64,000 nucleotides of DNA from CAZRXG01 sp964603985 (lineage in GTDB: Bacteria > Chloroflexota > Anaerolineae > Aggregatilineales > UBA3940), in assembly GCA_964603985.1 (NCBI GenBank), contig CAZRXG010000007.1, forward strand, positions 96,785-160,784. Reading direction: 5' to 3'. Position numbers and translations under genes: made by a program. Below the pieces are notes generated by a model. That model did no database searches. It had not been told where the DNA came from and saw only the letters and a list, made by a program, of their open reading frames with translations. Numbering within the stretch: the stretch's first letter is position 1; every line of letters starts with the position of its first letter. Below, one piece after another: positions 28,504-36,972 of the stretch.

Positions 28504-28628
28504 TTAAGTATCGGGCGGGCGCTTTGCCCGGATGAGCACCGAGCCGGAGAACTCCCGGATGAGCGGAATGCGCTCCAGGAGCAGCCCCAACCCGCAAACC
28601 GCGCCGATCAAAGGCTCCGGCGTGGCGG
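28504..28628 (-). pseudogene. C-terminal remnant of a duplicate methyltransferase gene
   Basis: The minus strand reads ATPEPLIGAVCGLGLLLERI and continues to RAKRPPDT before a TAA. It matches the last 40 residues of the methyltransferase at 31022-31774 with about five changes. The upstream part of that duplicate is gone; the homology ends at a GGCGGGG and runs into a sequence also found in the nrdJ terminator. Confidence 0.85.
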
Positions 28629-28682
28629 GGATCACATCCTCGCTCCGCTTCGCGTCTGTCGCCTTTTCGCGCCTTCCACGAC

Positions 28683-30962
28683 TTACCTCGCCTCCAGTGC
28701 CGGGAGATCTGGGGTGAAGCGGATGTCGGTGACGTTGGGGTATGGATCGCCGGGGCTCACACCCGACCAGCGCAAGATCAGGGTGGTCTCCCCTGGCTGG
28801 ATTGAGAGCGCCTGGAAGGCCAGCCCACCGGCCACCGGTCGGGCCTTGACCGGACCGGGTGGATAGTCATGCACGATCACCGGGTTGTGGGTTACCGCGC
28901 CGTCGCGGATGACCGTCCTGGGAGGGGGCAGCAGGCCAAAGGTGGCCAGCAACTCGCCTCCTGCTTCCTGCCCGGCGAGGGTCAACTCGATGTCGACTGT
29001 GGCCGCTTCGTTCAGCGGGTTCCAGAGATAGATGGTGTATACGTCGCCCTGCCAGGCCCACGCCGCGTCGCTTGTCCACAGGCCGTCACGCAGGGTGTGG
29101 ATCACGACCAGCGGGGCGGGGTCGGCCGTCACTTCGAATACTTGAGCGGTGTCGGTCGTGAAAAGAAGGGATAAGCCTTCCGGCGGCGCGCCCCACCGGT
29201 CGCCACCATTGATCACGTAGCGCGTGCCAAGCGCAGCCAGCTTGGGCGCAAAGTCAGGCCGGTTGGGTGCGTCGATCGTTTGGGCCTCGATCTGGTAGAG
29301 GTTGTCCCAGATCCAGGTTAGAGAATTGACAAGCGGGCGCTCGTGAACACGCTGGAAACTGGTGAGGCGCAGGTCGTTGTAGGGGTAAACCGCCACGATG
29401 GTATCGCGTGGCTGCTCGGCCAGCCACCTGTACTCGTGTGGTACGTCGGCCGGCGTCGTGTGGGGTGTGTGCACATACTCGAACACGAGCACCCCCAGCA
29501 GGACGGCGACCAGCGCGATTCGGCCGGTGCGTGAGCCTGGGCGCTCCAGCAGGCGCTCCAGGCCGAGGGCGACCAGCATCGCCAGCGCCAGCATGGCGAG
29601 CGCGACAAAGCGCCCAGTCGCGCGGAAGGGCAGGGCAAAGGTCATGGTCAGCAGGGAGGGCATCGGGATGACGATTTTGTGGAGCGGCTGCCAGATGGGA
29701 CGCAGCAGCGCACCGACGGGCAAGTAGGGAGGCGCGCTGAACAGCAGCGCGACGATGAACAGCAGCGCGAAGAAGAACAGCGCGAAGTGTTTCCCGTTGG
29801 GCCTGGCGGATATCTTGCCAAAAGCGCCCTTGCTGGCTTGGCAGATGGCGTAGCCAGCAAGGGCCAAGTTGACGTACCCCAGGTAAAGCTCGTTGTAGAC
29901 CGGGTAGGCGGAATACCAGAACCAGTACAATCCCAGATCGTAACCTGCCAGCAAGGGAGGTGAGAAGTCAAGGCGTTGGATGTCGGCGATCTTCCGGGTG
30001 AGTGCCCTCGATGGCCCACCCAGCAACGGATGGGTCTCAGGCGGTAGGAAGAAGCTCCAGGGGCGGCTCGCCATGTAGAAGTACCATGTGTCGTTCCGGT
30101 CCAGGGGGGTGTAGTTGCGCAGCGGGCTTGGGATATCGTAGCGCAGATCGTGGAGGACCCGTGCCGCCTCCGGCAGGTAAAGCCCGACACCGATCACGGC
30201 AGCCAGAGCGTACAGCAACCAGCGCCGGGCATCCAGGATGGCCTTCCAGCCTTCGGTGCGCCAGCGGACGGCGGATTCTACCAGCACAAATACGAGCGAT
30301 GCGATGGAGACGAAGTACCCGTAGTAGGTCGGGATATAGCTGCAAAGTGCGAAGGCGAGACCGAGCATCACTGCCGCCGTCCACGTCTGCCTACGTTGCA
30401 GATTGAACAAGGCCAGCAAGAACAACGGGATCACCCACTGAGGAGCCAGTTCCATATCCTGCTGGGTATGGATGGTGGCGTAGGCCGAAAAGGCGAACAC
30501 CAGTCCTGCGAAAAAGCTGGCGACTTTGCTGCGTGTGAACCGGTTGGCAAGCAGGTAGGTGAAAGTGGCCGACAGAACATAGGAACTCAGGGCCACCAGG
30601 TTGTAGGCAACCACCTCGCCGAGCGGGATGGCAAGCAGCCCCAGGATCAGGAAATGGGTGGGCTGGAGAGTGCGCAGCACGTGATCAACCCCGAAGGGCG
30701 CCTGAGTCAGTGCGAGGAAGCCGTAGTCCAGGCCGTTGAGCAGGCTGTACTTATGCCACCAGATCATCCAGGAATTCCACCAGATATTGCCGCCATGGCC
30801 GTAAAAGACTCGGCCCGGCATGAAGACGGTCGGGTAGGTGACGGCAACTGTAATCAGAATGTACAGCCCGACGGCCAGCGCATCGGCGCGCCGCCCGTGC
30901 CATGGTCTGCGTAGGAACGTTTGTACGCGCGACAGGATGGTATGAGGCGGTGAATCCTGCAT
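28683..30962 (-). CDS. Polytopic membrane protein, GT-C-like (surface glycan transfer or assembly)
   Basis: The product has 759 residues. A short basic N-terminus leads to about twelve membrane helices and then a soluble C-terminal domain of about 250 residues with beta-sandwich character. The first large loop has GGNIWWNSWMIWWHKYSLL and is followed by the TQAPFGVDH segment. This layout is shared with bacterial membrane proteins annotated as glycosyltransferase family 39-like or YfhO-like, and with the protein at 11392-13062. It is last in the minus-strand glycan cluster. It probably moves a lipid-linked sugar outside the membrane; the specificity is unknown. Its start is part of a long direct repeat with the decayed copy downstream. 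Confidence 0.68.
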   Translation of the reverse strand: MQDSPPHTILSRVQTFLRRPWHGRRADALAVGLYILITVAVTYPTVFMPGRVFYGHGGNIWWNSWMIWWHKYSLLNGLDYGFLALTQAPFGVDHVLRTLQPTHFLILGLLAIPLGEVVAYNLVALSSYVLSATFTYLLANRFTRSKVASFFAGLVFAFSAYATIHTQQDMELAPQWVIPLFLLALFNLQRRQTWTAAVMLGLAFALCSYIPTYYGYFVSIASLVFVLVESAVRWRTEGWKAILDARRWLLYALAAVIGVGLYLPEAARVLHDLRYDIPSPLRNYTPLDRNDTWYFYMASRPWSFFLPPETHPLLGGPSRALTRKIADIQRLDFSPPLLAGYDLGLYWFWYSAYPVYNELYLGYVNLALAGYAICQASKGAFGKISARPNGKHFALFFFALLFIVALLFSAPPYLPVGALLRPIWQPLHKIVIPMPSLLTMTFALPFRATGRFVALAMLALAMLVALGLERLLERPGSRTGRIALVAVLLGVLVFEYVHTPHTTPADVPHEYRWLAEQPRDTIVAVYPYNDLRLTSFQRVHERPLVNSLTWIWDNLYQIEAQTIDAPNRPDFAPKLAALGTRYVINGGDRWGAPPEGLSLLFTTDTAQVFEVTADPAPLVVIHTLRDGLWTSDAAWAWQGDVYTIYLWNPLNEAATVDIELTLAGQEAGGELLATFGLLPPPRTVIRDGAVTHNPVIVHDYPPGPVKARPVAGGLAFQALSIQPGETTLILRWSGVSPGDPYPNVTDIRFTPDLPALEAR

Positions 30963-31148
30963 TGCTCGTGGTGTCCCCTCCCAGGAATGTTGTGAAAGCC
31001 AGTCAACCAGGGTTGGAGTGCTTAGGTATCGGGCGGGCGCCTCGCCCGGATGAGCACCGAACCAGAGAACTCCCGGATGAGCGGAATGCGCTCCAAAAGC
31101 AGCCCCAGCCTGTAAACCGTGTCGATCAAAGGTTCCGGCGTGGCGGGG
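30883..31148 (+). repeat. Long direct repeat, copy B (in intact genes)
   Basis: This is the functional counterpart of 28370-28630. It spans the first 27 codons of the GT-C-like gene, the 59-bp intergenic spacer and the last 40 codons of the methyltransferase gene. The two copies flank the GT-C-like gene. Confidence 0.88.
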
Positions 31149-31774
31149 TGCAGCCAGTCCACGTTGCAGATCTGGATCGCGGTGTACCCTATTTGCGCCA
31201 GGTCGCGGGCCAGCTTCCAGCGCACGATCGCCGTCTCGTCGGGCGAGACGTGGTGTCTGTTGCGGATGACGGGGATGTGGCGTTCGGCCCAGACCTGGGG
31301 GTTCAGCATATTAGGCTCGGCGAACGCGATCATGCCGCCCGGCTTGAGCAGTTCGTACATACGGCGCAGGGCGGGGATCATGTCGAGGTGATGCAGCACC
31401 GAAGATCCGGTGATGGCGTCGAATGGGCCTTCGATGTCCCCATCCTCAAAGCGCATCTCACGGAAACTCACTAAGCCGGGCGGCAGGTGGCGTTTGCGTG
31501 CGAGCGCCAGCAGATCGGGTGAGATATCGATGGCCAGGATGTGAGCGCCGTAGGCGGCCATCAGTTCGGTGAACAGGCCCGTGCCGCAGCCGACTTCCAT
31601 CACGCGCATGCCCGGTTTTAGCCCGGCTGCGTCACCGATCAGCCTGGCCCGTCGCCGGGCGCGCACCTGTCCGGCCGGCGAGGCCCAGTTCCAGATCAAC
31701 TCGGGGCTGCCCGACTCGGCCAGGCGTCTACCGTGTTCGATCTCGTGGTGGCTGCGTTCATCGGATGGTGTCAT
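31022..31774 (-). CDS. Class I SAM-dependent methyltransferase
   Basis: The product has 250 residues from the ATG at 31774, which overlaps the upstream stop as ATGA; an ATG 21 bp earlier is less likely. Motif I is VMEVGCGTGLFTEL, with the acidic end of strand 2 in AIDISPDLL. The post-I region has FDAITGSSVLHHLDMIP, and FAEPNMLNPQVW follows. The architecture is that of small-molecule or sugar methyltransferases such as those in O-antigen-like clusters. Translational coupling to the next methyltransferase and the glycan context suggest modification of a sugar or lipid carrier. The C-terminal 40 codons have a decayed duplicate at 28504-28628. Confidence 0.85.
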   Translation of the reverse strand: MTPSDERSHHEIEHGRRLAESGSPELIWNWASPAGQVRARRRARLIGDAAGLKPGMRVMEVGCGTGLFTELMAAYGAHILAIDISPDLLALARKRHLPPGLVSFREMRFEDGDIEGPFDAITGSSVLHHLDMIPALRRMYELLKPGGMIAFAEPNMLNPQVWAERHIPVIRNRHHVSPDETAIVRWKLARDLAQIGYTAIQICNVDWLHPATPEPLIDTVYRLGLLLERIPLIREFSGSVLIRARRPPDT

Positions 31775-32430
31775 GTCTCTCTCCGAGCGCGGCATACGAC
31801 GTACAGTGGGACTTGTGGGAGCGGGAAGGCACGCACCACGTCAACGGACAATGCAGCGCGCATGGCGGCGAGAATCATGTGGTGGCTGGCAGGGTGGATC
31901 TTCCGGTCATCGTACCCCAGCAGCCGGAACAACCGCCCGGTGATGCGGTTGCGGGCCGGAAAGCCCGTCACGACCAACCCGCCGGGCCTGACGACGCGCC
32001 TCATCTCGCGCAGGGCAGGGCCGGGATCGGGGAAGTGCTCCAGCACACTGATGCAGACCGCTGCGTCGAAGTGCCCGTCCTGGTAAGGGATATCGAAAAT
32101 GCTACCCTGCTTAAGCTCAACACGGCCTGGCTCTACCTCTTCCTGCTCCAGCATCGCCTGCACACCATGGTAGGTGGCGTGGACGTCGATGCCTGTCACC
32201 CAATTAGCATGCTTGAGCAGTTCCTTGATGAAGATGCCTGAGCCGGTGCCCACTTCGAGGATGCGATTCAGCTTTGCGCCGCCCAGCAGATCGGCAGCCA
32301 TCTTCAAGCGATGACGGAAGAACCACCCCGCGTACCACGAATAGTACAGTCTGACGAGGTGGTAGTCCTTGCTTGTGCCGTTATCTATAGCAAGCGCAAT
32401 GGCTTCACGTGAAGGCAGTGCAAGTGGCAT
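31771..32430 (-). CDS. Class I SAM-dependent methyltransferase
   Basis: The product has 219 residues. Motif I is ILEVGTGSGIFIKEL, and GIDVHATYHG closes strand 2. FDAAVCISVLEHFPDPGP is the typical motif of UbiE/Coq5-like Methyltransf_11 enzymes, and MRRVVRPGGLVVTG follows. The gene overlaps the next methyltransferase by four bases, and both lie in the minus-strand glycan cluster. The acceptor cannot be told; sugar or polyprenyl-linked substrates fit the context. Confidence 0.85.
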   Translation of the reverse strand: MPLALPSREAIALAIDNGTSKDYHLVRLYYSWYAGWFFRHRLKMAADLLGGAKLNRILEVGTGSGIFIKELLKHANWVTGIDVHATYHGVQAMLEQEEVEPGRVELKQGSIFDIPYQDGHFDAAVCISVLEHFPDPGPALREMRRVVRPGGLVVTGFPARNRITGRLFRLLGYDDRKIHPASHHMILAAMRAALSVDVVRAFPLPQVPLYVVCRARRET

Positions 32431-32490
32431 GCAGCTTATCCTAAGACATTCTCGCCAGTAACATGGGGGTCCTGAACACCATACCGGACG

Positions 32491-33264
32491 TTACTCTACC
32501 CGCGTCAGTCCGATTCTGCAAAACATTGCGAGTCTGTCCATCGCCGGGTGTAAGAGGGCCTCCAGCCAACGCCAGATCCCGGTCGACCAGCCGGGCATAA
32601 ACCCTCGCATGGATACCCCACCTGACAGGAGGTAGCGAAATGGCATATGTGGGCGGATGTCGCGGATCTGCCACTGGGGAAATTCACGCTCAAACTGCGC
32701 CCTGTCGCGCTGGAAGATGATCCAGGGGAGCGCGCTATTGGCTCCAGAGAGCGGTCCGCTGGGTGGGAACTCCCATTCTGGCGCTGCCGGGTCAAATGGC
32801 TCGTGGTGCAGCTTCCCGTAGACCAGCCGCGACCAGCGGGTTACCCAGGGTTCGTTCATCACCAGCGCGCCGCCGGGCCGGACGCAGCGCGCAGCTTCGG
32901 CCAGGAAGGTTCGCGGGCGCGGTAGATGATGCAGGACATTATTGGCAACAATGGCGCGGAGCGAGCCATCGGCGAAGGGCAGACAGTGCGCGTCCAACAC
33001 GACTCTGATGTCCGGGCAGTAGAAGATCTCCGATGTGATCAGGTCGGGAATATACTCGTCGAGAAAGCCTGCCCCCGATCCAAGCTCCAGCACAGGCCCG
33101 GTTTCGTCGGGAAGAGCGGCAGCCAGAGCTGTATACCAGTCGTCGTAAATATGCCGCAGGAAGCTTTTTTGCCGGATGAGCTGCTTGCGCAGGTGGGTGG
33201 TACGCGGGTCGTCGATATCCATCCCACGCATCAGGGGATGAGCCAGCCAGGCTTTTAGAGACAT
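32491..33264 (-). CDS. Class I SAM-dependent methyltransferase
   Basis: The product has 257 residues from the ATG at 33264, which has AAGGA about 9 nt upstream; the frame extends 20 codons further with no ribosome site. Motif I is VLELGSGAGFLDEY, followed by DAHCLPFADGSLRAIVANNV and LHHLPRP. The C-terminal half has a lid region with HEPFDPAAPEWEFPPSG, seen in methyltransferases of polysaccharide clusters. It begins 31 bp after the stop of the fusion protein gene, so the two are co-transcribed. Confidence 0.82.
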   Translation of the reverse strand: MSLKAWLAHPLMRGMDIDDPRTTHLRKQLIRQKSFLRHIYDDWYTALAAALPDETGPVLELGSGAGFLDEYIPDLITSEIFYCPDIRVVLDAHCLPFADGSLRAIVANNVLHHLPRPRTFLAEAARCVRPGGALVMNEPWVTRWSRLVYGKLHHEPFDPAAPEWEFPPSGPLSGANSALPWIIFQRDRAQFEREFPQWQIRDIRPHMPFRYLLSGGVSMRGFMPGWSTGIWRWLEALLHPAMDRLAMFCRIGLTRVE

Positions 33265-33295
33265 CGGTGTTCGTCCTTGCTCTGTCTGTGCGCGG

Positions 33296-34750
33296 TCACA
33301 CAAACTTGAGCCGCCTGGCTGCAAACACGACCATCTTCAGCAGCAGCCAGCCGTGCTTCCAGCGCTGGATGTTGGTGGTCCCATACGTCCGCTGCCGGTA
33401 GCGGATGGGGATCTCGACGATCTTCAGGTTCAATCTGGCCGCGCCAAGCAGAAGGTCGAAATCGCCAAATGGGTCGAAGTCACCGAAGTAGGCCCGGTTG
33501 GCTGCGAGCGCGTTGTAATCGCGCTTCCACAGCGCCTTGGTGCCGCACAGGGTATCCCTGATAGGCTGCCCCAGCAGCCAGGAAAAAGCCAGGCTGAAGA
33601 ACTTGTTGCCCAGGAAGTTGAAGAAGCGCATAGCTTGCTCCTCCATGGGATAGACCAGACGCACGCCGTTGACGAACTCACCTTTGCCCGTGCGCAGTAC
33701 ATCGTAAAAGCGAGGTAGGTCGTGTGGCGGCACCGTGAGATCCGCATCCAGGATCATGAGAATATCGCCGCTGGCATGGGCAAATCCCAGCCGCACGGCG
33801 TCACCCTTGCCTACGCCGTCCTGCTTCAAGAGCTCGCAGCGCCGGTCCGGGTGTGCGGCGATCGCTCGCGCTATGGTTTCGTAGGTGTCGTCCTTTGAGT
33901 GGCCCTCTACGAAGACCAGCTCGGTGCCGCCGCCCATCTCAGGGACTTGCTCGAGGATCTGCGCGATGTTGCCCGCCTCGTTACGCGCCGGGACGATGAC
34001 GGATACCAGTGGCTCCTCAGGTAACGGCTCGCGCTGTGGCGCAGGGCGTGCCACGACGAAGTTAGTCAGGGCAAAGTAGGTAAACGGCCAGATTTTGGCC
34101 ACGACCCGGTTAAGGAACGTGTCGAGGAGCGGTAGGGGCAGCGGCCAGATGATCTCCTCCCAGTGCCGGATGACCTCAAAGTCGACCAGGTTCAGCAGGT
34201 TGGTGATGTCCTCTACCGTCATCCAGTTCTGGTACAGGATGGGCTTGGCCAGCCCCAACCACTGGGCCACCGCCAGGGGAAACTGCCACAGCCGGCTGTA
34301 GAAGTTGAGGATGACCCGCGTGTGAGGAGTCGCCAGCCGGGCTACCTGCTCCAAAACAGTCTGCACGTCCCACAGATCGTCTGCCAGGTCGGAGAGGATG
34401 ATGACGTCAAACTCCCGGCTGAGGCTGAGGTTGTGGGCGTCGGCCTGGATAAAGTACAGTTCTGGGTGATGGGCCTTCGCGTGTTTGACCATCTCTGCCG
34501 AGAAATCCACCCCGACGCCAGGCGACGGCTTGAGCGCGGCCAGCAGGTCTCCCTGACCACAGCCGATCTCCAGCACGCGCTGACCCGGCGGCACCAGAAA
34601 CTGGTAGATTTGTGCCAGCCGCCGGTGGTAATAGCCGCCCCAGCCGTGCCATTGGTCAAGACGATGGGCGACCATGTCCCAGTGCGCCCGGCGCTCCTGG
34701 TGGTATTTCTCACAGGCGGTTCTTTCTTGATGCGGTGTTGCAGGTGTCAT
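33296..34750 (-). CDS. Fusion of a SAM methyltransferase and a family 2 glycosyltransferase
   Basis: The product has 484 residues from the ATG at 34750. Residues about 1-240 form a class I methyltransferase: VLEIGCGQGDLLAAL is motif I, GVGVDFSAEMV ends strand 2, and FDVIILSDLADDLWD is the post-motif. Residues about 255-480 form a GT-A glycosyltransferase of the DPM1/GT2 type, with VSVIVPARNEAGNI, the acidic DADLTVPP metal site and DTLCGTKALWKRDY, and RTYGTTNIQRW near the end. DPM1-like enzymes load sugars onto polyprenyl phosphate, which could feed the GT-C proteins here. The two halves are usually separate genes. Confidence 0.87.
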   Translation of the reverse strand: MTPATPHQERTACEKYHQERRAHWDMVAHRLDQWHGWGGYYHRRLAQIYQFLVPPGQRVLEIGCGQGDLLAALKPSPGVGVDFSAEMVKHAKAHHPELYFIQADAHNLSLSREFDVIILSDLADDLWDVQTVLEQVARLATPHTRVILNFYSRLWQFPLAVAQWLGLAKPILYQNWMTVEDITNLLNLVDFEVIRHWEEIIWPLPLPLLDTFLNRVVAKIWPFTYFALTNFVVARPAPQREPLPEEPLVSVIVPARNEAGNIAQILEQVPEMGGGTELVFVEGHSKDDTYETIARAIAAHPDRRCELLKQDGVGKGDAVRLGFAHASGDILMILDADLTVPPHDLPRFYDVLRTGKGEFVNGVRLVYPMEEQAMRFFNFLGNKFFSLAFSWLLGQPIRDTLCGTKALWKRDYNALAANRAYFGDFDPFGDFDLLLGAARLNLKIVEIPIRYRQRTYGTTNIQRWKHGWLLLKMVVFAARRLKFV

Positions 34751-34834
34751 AGTGGTGTCTCTGCACGAGCGGTATGTACCGGTGAGTGGGCGGTGTTGTT
34801 CTGTCAAGCAGGGCAAACCAGCACGTCGCCGGGC

Positions 34835-35788
34835 TTACGAAGCCCCTTCTTTTTCCCGTTGTTCGAGGTACCAGTCAATCGTGCGTTGCAGTCCCTCGCG
34901 GAAGGGGGTTGCTGCCTTGAACCCGAACTCCCGCTCGGCCCGACTGGTGTCGAGGAATCGCCTGGGCTGACCGTCGGGTTTGCTCGTGTCCCACGCGATG
35001 CTGCCCTCGAAGCCGGTAAGCTCGACAATCGACTCGGCCAGATCCTTGATGCTGATCTCGACACCTGATCCCAGGTTAACCGGGTCGCCCTTATCGTACT
35101 TTTCGACTGCCAGCACGATGCCCTCGGCTGCATCCTCCGCATACAGGAACTCGCGCGTGGGTGAGCCGGTGCCCCATACCACAACGTGATCGTCACCGCG
35201 TTCTTTGGCCTCCAGGCACTTGCGAATGAGCGCCGGGATGACGTGCGAACTTGCCGGGTCGAAGTTGTCGCCGGGGCCGTACAGATTGGTGGGCAGCAGA
35301 TAGATGGCCTCAAAGCCGTACTGCCGGTGGTAAGCCTGACCCTGCACAAGCAACATCTTTTTCGCTAGGCCGTAAGGGGCGTTTGTTTCCTCTGGATAAC
35401 CGTCCCACAGATCATCCTCACTGAACGGAACCGGCGTGAACTTCGGGTAGGCGCACACCGTGCCAATCGTGACGAATTTCCTCACCCCGGCCTGCCAGGC
35501 TTCGTGCAAGAGATGGATGCCCATCAACAGGTTGTCATAGAAGAACTCGGCCGGGTGGGCACGGTTAGCGCCGATGCCGCCCACGACGGCCGCCAGGTGG
35601 ATGATAATATCGGGGCGGGTGTCGCGGAGTAGGGCTTTCACGGCTTCGTGCTGGCGCAGGTCGTATTCCGCGCTGCGGGGTACCACGATGTTTTCCGCGC
35701 CTCGTTCTTGCAGCTTGTTGACGACATAGGATCCCAGGAATCCGGCCCCGCCGGTAACCACAAAGCAGTTCTCTTGCCAGAAGTCCAT
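34835..35788 (-). CDS. fcl: GDP-L-fucose synthase (GDP-4-keto-6-deoxymannose epimerase/reductase)
   Basis: This extended short-chain dehydrogenase of 317 residues turns GDP-4-keto-6-deoxy-D-mannose into GDP-L-fucose with NADPH. The nucleotide loop is GGAGFLGSYVVNKL. The catalytic region has GTVCAYPKF, with Cys kept and Thr where the Escherichia coli enzyme has Ser, and then the YGLAKK Tyr-Lys pair. LYGPGDNFDP, AALIRK-like and SPTREFLYAEDAA segments are typical of this enzyme rather than UDP-glucose epimerase. It is the first gene of the minus-strand glycan cluster. No GDP-mannose dehydratase gene is in the window, so that step must be encoded elsewhere. Confidence 0.9.
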   Translation of the reverse strand: MDFWQENCFVVTGGAGFLGSYVVNKLQERGAENIVVPRSAEYDLRQHEAVKALLRDTRPDIIIHLAAVVGGIGANRAHPAEFFYDNLLMGIHLLHEAWQAGVRKFVTIGTVCAYPKFTPVPFSEDDLWDGYPEETNAPYGLAKKMLLVQGQAYHRQYGFEAIYLLPTNLYGPGDNFDPASSHVIPALIRKCLEAKERGDDHVVVWGTGSPTREFLYAEDAAEGIVLAVEKYDKGDPVNLGSGVEISIKDLAESIVELTGFEGSIAWDTSKPDGQPRRFLDTSRAEREFGFKAATPFREGLQRTIDWYLEQREKEGAS

Positions 35789-35956
35789 GCTATTTCTCCA
35801 CGGCTGTTAGAGCTGTGGCATCACAAGGAGTACAAGCACCCAGGTGATGCAATGCAATTGGTGGACGCAACGCCAACAGTATAACATAAGAAGAGGGGAG
35901 TGAGACTACTCCCTGAGTCCTGGGTGCGCAGTGGGTAAAAATCCGGTGGCTGGCGA

Positions 35957-35979
35957 CCCGCAATAGGCACGTCGGCGCG
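35957..35979 (+). repeat. 23-bp direct repeat, right copy bracketing the glycan cluster
   Basis: This copy differs by one base from 28355-28377 and lies in the 206-bp gap upstream of the fucose synthase gene, just before the plus-strand lipoprotein gene. Confidence 0.6.
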
Positions 35980-36030
35980 ATCTATGGTACAACAGTGTCA
36001 ATGCGAGATCAGCCGAGGAGAGACCGTCAA

Positions 36031-36459
36031 TTGCGTGTGAGAATCAGGCGAGTCCTGCCGCTGGTCCTTATCACCGCCGGGCTGCTGGCCGGGTGCGTGG
36101 TGCCCGACGTGCCGGTCGAGGAATTGTTCCCGCCGTCGGTGGGCGAGTTCCTGCGCACCAGCGGCCCCGCCCCCGCCCCCGACACCGGCGTGGACGAGGC
36201 GATCTACCAGGGGCCGGAGGGCGTGATCGTGCTGCGCGTCAGGTGGGTGGGGCGTGATCAGGTCGAGCACGCGCTGAGCCAGCTTCCCCCCTCGGCGACC
36301 GACGTGGGGTACGATTCGGCCCTCGGCCCGCGCAACGGCACCTTCTTCACCTTCGGCAATGAATACCACGCCGCCTGGGGAAACGGCGACTGGGTGTTCG
36401 TCCTCTCCGCCTCAAGCGAGGCCGTGCGGGCTGCATTCCTGGCATTCTACGGATTCTGA
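36031..36459 (+). CDS. Small lipoprotein of unknown function
   Basis: The product has 142 residues from a TTG at 36031 that has GAGGAGAG 8 nt upstream. An ATG at 36001 in the same frame has no ribosome site and is the alternative. The signal peptide is MRVRIRRVLPLVLITAG with lipobox LLAGC, so a mature protein of about 125 residues is anchored by lipid. The end of the protein (GNGDWVFVLSASSEAVRAAF) resembles that of the next gene (NDGWVFVARSADRALLAEF), so the pair probably arose by duplication. No family is recognised. Confidence 0.7.
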   Translation: MRVRIRRVLPLVLITAGLLAGCVVPDVPVEELFPPSVGEFLRTSGPAPAPDTGVDEAIYQGPEGVIVLRVRWVGRDQVEHALSQLPPSATDVGYDSALGPRNGTFFTFGNEYHAAWGNGDWVFVLSASSEAVRAAFLAFYGF

Positions 36460-36468
36460 GTGTGAGAC

Positions 36469-36957
36469 ATGGCTACATTGGTCGTTCTGATCGTCGCCTT
36501 CAGCGTCGCGCTGGCGGGCGGCATTGTTGCGCTGACGCTGCTGCTGTTGAAGATGGCCGCCCCGGCGGACTTCAAGGCTAGGCCGTCGGCGGAGGGGCTG
36601 GCCGCCGAACAGCTTGCCCCACAGTCATTGGAGTTCTTCCGGCGGGAGGACGCGCTTGAGGGGACCACGCAGCCCAACACCTGGCAGGCGACCTACGCCG
36701 GGCCGGGCGGCCAGGTCCACCTGACGCTGGCGCGGGCCGGGTCGGTGGGGGAGGCCGTCCGCGCGTTGGGGCGTCTGCGCCGACGCGGCTCGGTGCGCGT
36801 CGTCAGCGCGGCCCGGCTGGTGGGCGATCACAGCTACCTCGTCCGGTCCTCCCAGGGTGGGCGCATGATCGGCTGGACGAACGACGGCTGGGTGTTCGTC
36901 GCCCGGAGCGCGGACCGCGCGCTGCTGGCCGAGTTTGTGAGGGCCTTTCCCTACTGA
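36469..36957 (+). CDS. Membrane-anchored protein of unknown function, relative of the preceding lipoprotein
   Basis: The product has 162 residues. An N-terminal helix (VVLIVAFSVALAGGIVALTLLLL) anchors it, and a soluble domain of about 130 residues follows. Its domain ends with DGWVFVARSADRALLAEFVRAF, like the end of the lipoprotein upstream, which fits a shared small alpha/beta domain. It starts 9 bp after that gene and ends 15 bp before the kinase gene, so the three form an operon. The function is unknown. Confidence 0.68.
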   Translation: MATLVVLIVAFSVALAGGIVALTLLLLKMAAPADFKARPSAEGLAAEQLAPQSLEFFRREDALEGTTQPNTWQATYAGPGGQVHLTLARAGSVGEAVRALGRLRRRGSVRVVSAARLVGDHSYLVRSSQGGRMIGWTNDGWVFVARSADRALLAEFVRAFPY

Positions 36958-36972
36958 ACCGGAGCTGGATTC

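Larger units (their letters stand above)
28370..28630 (+). repeat. Long direct repeat, copy A (decayed)
   Basis: About 261 bp here align, with scattered substitutions and small gaps, to 30883-31148. The repeat covers the junction between the start of the GT-C-like gene and the end of the methyltransferase gene. Copy A is the remains of a second methyltransferase/GT pair. The rest of the 28307-28682 gap holds no gene. Confidence 0.88.

Noticed and set aside
35895..35913. Six-base hairpin GGGAGT/ACTCCC upstream of the fucose synthase gene
   Set aside because: The stem is short and no T-run follows on either strand, so I do not call it a terminator.
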